13,347 nucleotides of DNA. It comes from Sulfurimonas sp. (GTDB lineage: Bacteria; Campylobacterota; Campylobacteria; Campylobacterales; Sulfurimonadaceae). Below the pieces are notes generated by a model, which made no database searches, was not told where the DNA came from, and saw only the letters and a program-made list of their open reading frames with translations. Shown here piece after piece: positions 9,427 through 13,347 of this stretch (positions within the stretch are counted from its first letter, which is position 1; every line of letters begins with the position of its first letter). The stretch is from NCBI GenBank assembly GCA_030673275.1, contig DAOVJL010000013.1:1-13347 (forward strand). The letters are read 5' to 3'. The translations under genes were made by a program, and so were the position numbers.

Positions 9427-10389
9427 ATGAATAGAAGCGTATTAATTGCCTTTTTGGCAATGTTCCTGCCTTATAATCTATACTGTGCCGAACCTTCAGC
9501 GTTTGGTGCAGGTGATTTAAGTAATCCTACCCCATATGGTCTAACCTCAAGTGAAGAAGTTATTCTCCAAAACAAAAAAAATCTTCGTAAAGTAGTTGTA
9601 AAAAGTAAAAATCAAGCAAATGAAGTTGATTCTATAAGAGAAAGAATTGATGGATTGCAAACTATTATTGAGAGTTTAAGTACATTGTCTCGTGAAAATA
9701 AACTTAAACTAAAATCTTTAGATAAAAAAAACAGTGATCAACTTAAAAGTAATAATGAGTATGAAAAGCGACTTATTGAGTCTATTGGGGGAAATACTAA
9801 TCTAATTCAAGTAAATGATAATCAAATTGTAGTTAGTACAAAAGAGATAGAAAAACTTAATCTTATTGTAATTGAAATGTCTAAATTAATTGATGAAATA
9901 AACAGCGCATATGTAACAAAAAATGAATTTAACTTACTCGTAAACGATGTAAACAAATTTAAAGATTTAGTTGCAAAAGAGTTAAAAGAGAAGACAAAAC
10001 CAAAAAAATCTAAGTTAGATAAGCTATCAAATGGTGATATTGCAACAAAAGCTAAAGATTATTATGATAAAAAACTTTACACTAAAGCACTTAAGAATTA
10101 TAATCATTTGATAAAGAAAAATTACAAACCTGCTCGTTCTCACTATATGATAGGTGAAATAAATTATTATAGAAAAAATTATGCTGATGCTATTGCATAT
10201 TTTAAGAAAAGTGCAAAACTTTACGGTAAAGCATCATATATGCCCACTTTGATGTTGCATACAGCAATTTCAATGGATAAGACAGGTGATAAAGATAATG
10301 CACAAGCTTTTTATAATGCAGTTATCACAAAATATCCAGACAGTAAGTCTGCAGAACTTGCAAAGAGTAAACTCAATTTAATTCAATAA
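9427..10389 (+). CDS. cpoB: CpoB/YbgF-like periplasmic TPR protein of the Tol-Pal locus
   Basis: In E. coli, CpoB (YbgF) links Tol-Pal to peptidoglycan synthesis during division. The 320-residue protein has a signal peptide (residues 1-20, ending NLYCA), a long helical region with coiled-coil character (about 45-175, rich in Lys, Glu, Ser, Asn and Leu), and tetratricopeptide repeats at about 209-320. The repeats show pattern residues such as A-x-x-Y-Y-x-x-x-x-Y-x-x-A-x-x-x-Y, then ARSHYMIGEINYYRKNYADA, and KYPDSKSAELAKSKL at the end, the classic YbgF finish. The ATG follows the pal stop by 3 bases without a clear Shine-Dalgarno, so it is probably coupled to pal. Position directly after pal supports the name. 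Confidence 0.85.
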   Translation: MNRSVLIAFLAMFLPYNLYCAEPSAFGAGDLSNPTPYGLTSSEEVILQNKKNLRKVVVKSKNQANEVDSIRERIDGLQTIIESLSTLSRENKLKLKSLDKKNSDQLKSNNEYEKRLIESIGGNTNLIQVNDNQIVVSTKEIEKLNLIVIEMSKLIDEINSAYVTKNEFNLLVNDVNKFKDLVAKELKEKTKPKKSKLDKLSNGDIATKAKDYYDKKLYTKALKNYNHLIKKNYKPARSHYMIGEINYYRKNYADAIAYFKKSAKLYGKASYMPTLMLHTAISMDKTGDKDNAQAFYNAVITKYPDSKSAELAKSKLNLIQ

Positions 10390-10420
10390 AAGTTATAAGT
10401 TTATCTGTAATTAGTATTAT

Positions 10421-10431
10421 TATGATAAAAT
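10421..10431 (+). promoter_or_regulatory. Probable -10 region for slyD and downstream genes
   Basis: TATGATAAAATC contains two overlapping -10 candidates; TAAAAT at 10426-10431 followed by C resembles the TATAATC and TACAATC boxes at the other two promoters. It sits in the 68-base gap after cpoB, 26 bases before the slyD ATG, in T-rich DNA without a -35 box. AAGG at 10446-10449 is the ribosome binding site. No GC-rich terminator hairpin closes the cpoB transcript in the same gap. Confidence 0.5.
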
Positions 10432-10457
10432 CCCAAACAAAACATAAGGCATTTTAA

Positions 10458-10964
10458 ATGGCAATAGAAGCAAACCAAATCGTATCAATAGAGTATGAAG
10501 TGAGTGATGGAGAAAAGATAGTAGACAGTAATGTTGGTGGTACACCATTAGTATTTATGTTTGGTAAAGGTCAAATAATTCCAGGACTTGAGAATGGAAT
10601 AGCTGACATGTCAATAGGTGAAAAAGCTGAAGTTACAGTAAAAGCTGAAGATGCATATGGTGAATATAATGCTGAAGCAAAGCAAGAAGTTCCAAAAGAT
10701 CAATTCGCTGGAATTGATTTAGAAGTTGGAATGAGTCTGTATGGTCAAGGTGAAGATGGCGGTACTGTTCAAGTAGTAGTACAAGAGATAGGTGCTGAGA
10801 ATATAATCATTGATTTTAATCATCCTTTAGCTGGAAAAGAATTAGTTTTTAGTGTATCAATTAATAATATTAGAGAAGCATCTTCTGAAGAAGCTATGAC
10901 TGGTATTCCTGCTGAAAATCAACATGATCATGACGATGATTGTGGTAGTGGTTGTGGACACTAG
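10458..10964 (+). CDS. slyD: SlyD-like FKBP-type prolyl isomerase and metal-binding chaperone
   Basis: SlyD isomerises peptidyl-prolyl bonds, acts as a folding chaperone and, with its tail, handles nickel and other metals in hydrogenase and urease maturation. The 168-residue protein has the FKBP domain in two parts (about residues 1-70 and 128-145), with LVFMFGKGQIIPGLENGIAD containing the G-x-x-I-P-G-L-E hallmark. An insert-in-flap chaperone domain lies between them (about 71-127), and NHPLAGKELVFSV marks the return to the FKBP fold. The last 13 residues (HDHDDDCGSGCGH) are a short His/Asp/Cys metal tail, much shorter than in E. coli SlyD. The final 11 bases or more overlap the next gene, and a strong hairpin begins 10 bases after the stop. 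Confidence 0.92.
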   Translation: MAIEANQIVSIEYEVSDGEKIVDSNVGGTPLVFMFGKGQIIPGLENGIADMSIGEKAEVTVKAEDAYGEYNAEAKQEVPKDQFAGIDLEVGMSLYGQGEDGGTVQVVVQEIGAENIIIDFNHPLAGKELVFSVSINNIREASSEEAMTGIPAENQHDHDDDCGSGCGH

Positions 10965-11703
10965 TTATATAACTGCCTCTGCCTCTTCAGCAGAGGCATT
11001 TAAAACAGCTACTCTTTTAAAAACACTAAGTGTAAATTCTCTTATAACAGGAGAGACTGGTGTTGGAAAAAAAAGTTTAGCTCAATATATTCTTCCGGAT
11101 GCGCCAATACTTGATGCATCAAATTATGATGAATTGTTAACTACTCTTGAGAGTGTTAACAGTATAATAATCACTAATTTAGAAAATTCTCCAAACATAA
11201 AAAAAATTTTAGATATTATTACCCTCAAAAATATTAGAGTTATTGCTACAGCAAAAAGCTCTTATTATAATGAAGTTGTAGACAGCCTCTTTAGTATTAA
11301 ATTTGATATTCCACCCCTTTCTCAAAGGTTGGAAGATGTTGAGCAGTTAGTGCAAAAATTTATAAAAGAGGCATCTCTGCTTTTTTCTACAAATGAAGAT
11401 TTCAATATGAAAAATTTTAAACCAGATTTGAGTCAAAATTCAAACTCCTTAAGACGACAGGTTATGATTATCTATCTGCTTCAAGATATAAATGATAATG
11501 AATTGATGGAGATTATGCAGAATTATTTGGTAGATAAACTTGGTTCAAACAGTGATTATAAAAACTTTTTACACCTGTATGAGACACCACTTATAAAAGC
11601 AGGACTTGACAGATTCAAATCTCAACTACAACTATCTGATAAATTAGGGTTAAATAGAAATACTCTTAGAAAAAAGATAGCTGATAATAAACAATATTTA
11701 TAA
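10954..11703 (+). CDS. Degenerate sigma-54-activator-like AAA protein with Fis-type helix-turn-helix
   Basis: The protein resembles a cut-down NtrC-family activator. With GTG 10954 as start it has 249 residues; ATG 10924 would add ten residues (MIMTMIVVVV) that are only the slyD tail read in another frame, so I prefer the GTG, without a good Shine-Dalgarno for either. Walker A GETGVGKK is at residues 33-40. The expected Walker B 'LDE' reads TNLE (74-77), losing the Asp. The stretch between the two is only about 35 residues, so the GAFTGA sigma-54 contact loop is absent. IRVIATAKSS and DIPPLSQRLEDVEQLVQKF match later parts of the AAA fold. The C-terminus (about 220-249) with LGLNRNTLRKKI is a Fis-like DNA-binding helix-turn-helix. 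Target and function are unknown. It lies between slyD and fabD, 13 bases before the latter. Confidence 0.72.
   Translation: MDTSYITASASSAEAFKTATLLKTLSVNSLITGETGVGKKSLAQYILPDAPILDASNYDELLTTLESVNSIIITNLENSPNIKKILDIITLKNIRVIATAKSSYYNEVVDSLFSIKFDIPPLSQRLEDVEQLVQKFIKEASLLFSTNEDFNMKNFKPDLSQNSNSLRRQVMIIYLLQDINDNELMEIMQNYLVDKLGSNSDYKNFLHLYETPLIKAGLDRFKSQLQLSDKLGLNRNTLRKKIADNKQYL
10974..10998 (+). terminator. Perfect 9-bp hairpin just after slyD, inside the next gene
   Basis: TGCCTCTGC at 10974-10982 pairs exactly with GCAGAGGCA at 10990-10998 around a 7-base loop; six of nine pairs are G-C. It starts 10 bases after the slyD stop and is followed by TTTAAAAC. The weak T-run makes it a poor standard terminator, but it could attenuate read-through or slow translation of the gene whose codons 7-15 it contains. 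It could also be a by-product of repeated Ala and Ser codons. Confidence 0.45.
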
Positions 11704-11716
11704 AAAAAGGAACATA

Positions 11717-12655
11717 ATGAAAAAAATAGCGATGATATTTGCAGGTCAAGGCAGCCAAGCAGTTGGAATGGGAAAAGATTTTTATGATAATTCAGATGTG
11801 GCACGTGAGATGTTTGAAGAAGCTAGCAAGAGAATAGGTGTTGATTTTAAAAGTCTGATATTTGAAGAAAATGAAAAACTAGGTCAAACGGCTTACACTC
11901 AGCCAGCAATTCTTTTAGTTCAAATGGTTGCATATCGTCTTTTTAAAGATGCCTGCCCTGATATTAAAGCAGAGCTTTTCTTGGGTCACTCTCTAGGTGA
12001 GTTTTCTGCTTTATGTGCAAGCGGTGCTATTGATTATATAGATGCAGTTGAACTTGTTCATAGACGTGGTCAGCTTATGCAAGATGCATGTTCAGATATT
12101 GAAGCTGGGATGATGGCTATTGTTGGTCTTGACGATGCTGCTGTTGAGAAGATATGTACTGATGCTGAGGATGAAGGTAAAAAAGTTTGGCCTGCAAATT
12201 ATAATCAAGACGGTCAACTGGTTGTAGCCGGTATGAAAGCTGATTTAGCATCACTAGAGCAGACTTTTAAAGATGCTGGTGCAAAAAGAGCACTTCTGCT
12301 TAATATGTCAGTAGCATCTCATTGTGAACTTTTGGCTCCTGCTCAAATTCCATTAGAGAGCCTGATGGAGAGTATGGTTAATGATAGTTTTGAAGCTTCA
12401 ATAATATCTAATGTAACTACTGCACCTTATAGAACAAAGATAGAAGCTGTAGCACTACTAAAAGATCAATTAGTTAAACCGGTAAAATATAAGCAGTCTA
12501 TAGTTGCAATTGCCGGAGATGTTGATATGGCAATTGAGTTTGGTAATGGTGTTACTTTAAAAGGACTAAATCGTAGAATTGTTAAAGAGATGACAACAAT
12601 GAATATATCAGATATGGATTCATTAGCTAAAGTGGCAGAGGAAATCTCTAACTAG
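11717..12655 (+). CDS. fabD: Malonyl-CoA:ACP transacylase FabD
   Basis: FabD moves malonyl groups from CoA to acyl carrier protein to feed fatty-acid elongation in the cytoplasm. The 312-residue length matches the family. The oxyanion-hole loop FAGQGSQ has Gln11. The nucleophile elbow GHSLGE places the catalytic Ser at residue 92. Arg117, in HRRGQLMQ, is the residue that holds the malonyl carboxylate. His202, in VASHCELL, completes the dyad. Later stretches SNVTTAPY and EFGNGVTLKGLNRRI are typical for the family. AAGGA 6 bases before the ATG is a good ribosome binding site. No promoter is visible in the 13-base gap, so it is probably transcribed with slyD and the gene between them. Confidence 0.96.
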   Translation: MKKIAMIFAGQGSQAVGMGKDFYDNSDVAREMFEEASKRIGVDFKSLIFEENEKLGQTAYTQPAILLVQMVAYRLFKDACPDIKAELFLGHSLGEFSALCASGAIDYIDAVELVHRRGQLMQDACSDIEAGMMAIVGLDDAAVEKICTDAEDEGKKVWPANYNQDGQLVVAGMKADLASLEQTFKDAGAKRALLLNMSVASHCELLAPAQIPLESLMESMVNDSFEASIISNVTTAPYRTKIEAVALLKDQLVKPVKYKQSIVAIAGDVDMAIEFGNGVTLKGLNRRIVKEMTTMNISDMDSLAKVAEEISN

Positions 12656-12656
12656 T

Positions 12657-13347
12657 ATGAATGTAACATTAGCTCAAACATCGCCAAAATTAAACCGCTC
12701 TAATCTTGAAGACATTATAGAAACTGTAAAAGAGTTCAGCGATGAAAGTGACTTAATAATTTTTCCTGAACTCTCTTTGAACGGTTATATGCTTCAAGAC
12801 AAGCTTTATGAAGATGCTTGGGATATAGATGATTTGGAGACTCTTAAAGATTTGAGTCTATATGTAGATATTGTAGTTGGTGCTGCGATTAAAGATGGAA
12901 GTGATTTTAGAAATGCAGCTTTGTATTTTTCAAATGGTAAACTTCTCTCATCTCACTACAAAGTTCATCTTCCAAATTATGGAATGTTTGAAGAGGCAAG
13001 ATATTTTAAAGCCGGAAATATATTTGAAAGCTTTGAAAGTAGTTACGGAAAGATGTCAATGTTGGTTTGTGAAGATTTATGGCATATCTCTGTTCATGAT
13101 GATTTAATAAAGGAAAATCCAGACTATATTTTGGCTCTTGTGGCATCACCGGCTCGCGGATTTAGTGATGATGGTTTGGACATAGAGAATAAGTGGATGG
13201 ATATTGTTAAAATAGTTGCTCACGAGTGTAGCGCAAAACTAATATTTGTAAATCGTGTAGGTTTTGAAGATGGTCTTGGGTTTTGGGGTGGAAGTTGTAT
13301 TGTTGATGAGAATTCAAATATACAATATAAACTGCCTCGTTATGAAA
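12657..13347 (+). CDS. Nitrilase-superfamily amidohydrolase, resembling an NAD synthetase glutaminase domain (3' end cut off)
   Basis: The open frame starts at ATG 12657, one base after the fabD stop, and runs off the window after 230 codons without a stop. It has the carbon-nitrogen hydrolase triad: Glu38 in IIFPELSLNGY, Lys102 in HYKVHLPNYGMFEEARYF, and Cys138 in MLVCEDLWH. The LPNYGMFEEARYF and VCEDLW stretches are characteristic of the glutamine-hydrolysing domain of glutamine-dependent NAD synthetase, which supplies ammonia to NadE. A C-terminal synthetase domain, if any, would lie outside the window, so a stand-alone amidase is equally possible. A weak GAGGAAA lies about 15 bases upstream; translation is probably coupled to fabD. 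No sign of frameshift. Confidence 0.85.
   Translation, partial: MNVTLAQTSPKLNRSNLEDIIETVKEFSDESDLIIFPELSLNGYMLQDKLYEDAWDIDDLETLKDLSLYVDIVVGAAIKDGSDFRNAALYFSNGKLLSSHYKVHLPNYGMFEEARYFKAGNIFESFESSYGKMSMLVCEDLWHISVHDDLIKENPDYILALVASPARGFSDDGLDIENKWMDIVKIVAHECSAKLIFVNRVGFEDGLGFWGGSCIVDENSNIQYKLPRYE

Noticed and set aside
12877..13107. 76-codon forward open frame
   Set aside because: It is out of frame with the nitrilase-superfamily gene that covers the same bases and has the full catalytic triad.

Overview
This AT-rich window is a conserved chromosomal segment of a Campylobacterota bacterium (formerly Epsilonproteobacteria). The protein sequences look closest to the Sulfurimonas/Sulfuricurvum group. 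Three things support this: paired b' and b ATP synthase genes with no atpB or atpE beside them; an ATP synthase operon running straight into a Tol-Pal operon; and the order atpF'-atpF-atpH-atpA-atpG-atpD-atpC-tolQ-tolR-tolA-tolB-pal-cpoB-slyD-fabD, which I recall (not looked up) as also found in Campylobacter jejuni. Every gene is on the plus strand.

Layout. Bases 1-33 may be the last codons of an upstream gene (parB would be expected from synteny, but this is weak). Bases 34-126 hold a palindrome, a perfect TATAAT box and a strong Shine-Dalgarno. Bases 127-5855 carry seven ATP synthase genes (b', b, delta, alpha, gamma, beta, epsilon), with gaps of 21 bases or fewer and one 1-base stop/start overlap. 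Bases 5859-8792 carry tolQ, tolR, tolA and tolB, continuing the same transcription unit with no visible terminator or promoter between. A 73-base gap with an extended -10 box precedes pal (8866-9423) and cpoB (9427-10389). A 68-base gap with another -10 box precedes slyD (10458-10964), a degenerate sigma-54-activator-like AAA/Fis protein (about 10954-11703), fabD (11717-12655) and the start of a nitrilase-superfamily gene (12657 to the window end), which is cut by the edge. No stretch over 300 bases lacks a gene.

How the genes work together. The F1 part and stator of the ATP synthase use the proton gradient to make ATP. TolQ/TolR is a proton-driven motor that energises TolA, which works with TolB, Pal and CpoB to keep the outer membrane tethered during division. 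Both machines therefore depend on the proton motive force and are probably co-transcribed here. SlyD is a prolyl isomerase and metal-binding chaperone, FabD loads malonyl-ACP for fatty-acid synthesis, and the last gene is an amidohydrolase resembling the glutaminase domain of NAD synthetase.

Most of the window is ordinary, conserved housekeeping DNA. I found no mobile element, CRISPR array, tRNA, rRNA or defence system. The least explained spot is 10924-11703: a gene whose start overlaps the slyD tail, which carries a 9-bp perfect hairpin inside its first codons, and which encodes a shrunken sigma-54-activator-like ATPase that appears to have lost its sigma-54 contact loop and Walker B acids but kept a P-loop and a Fis-type helix-turn-helix.
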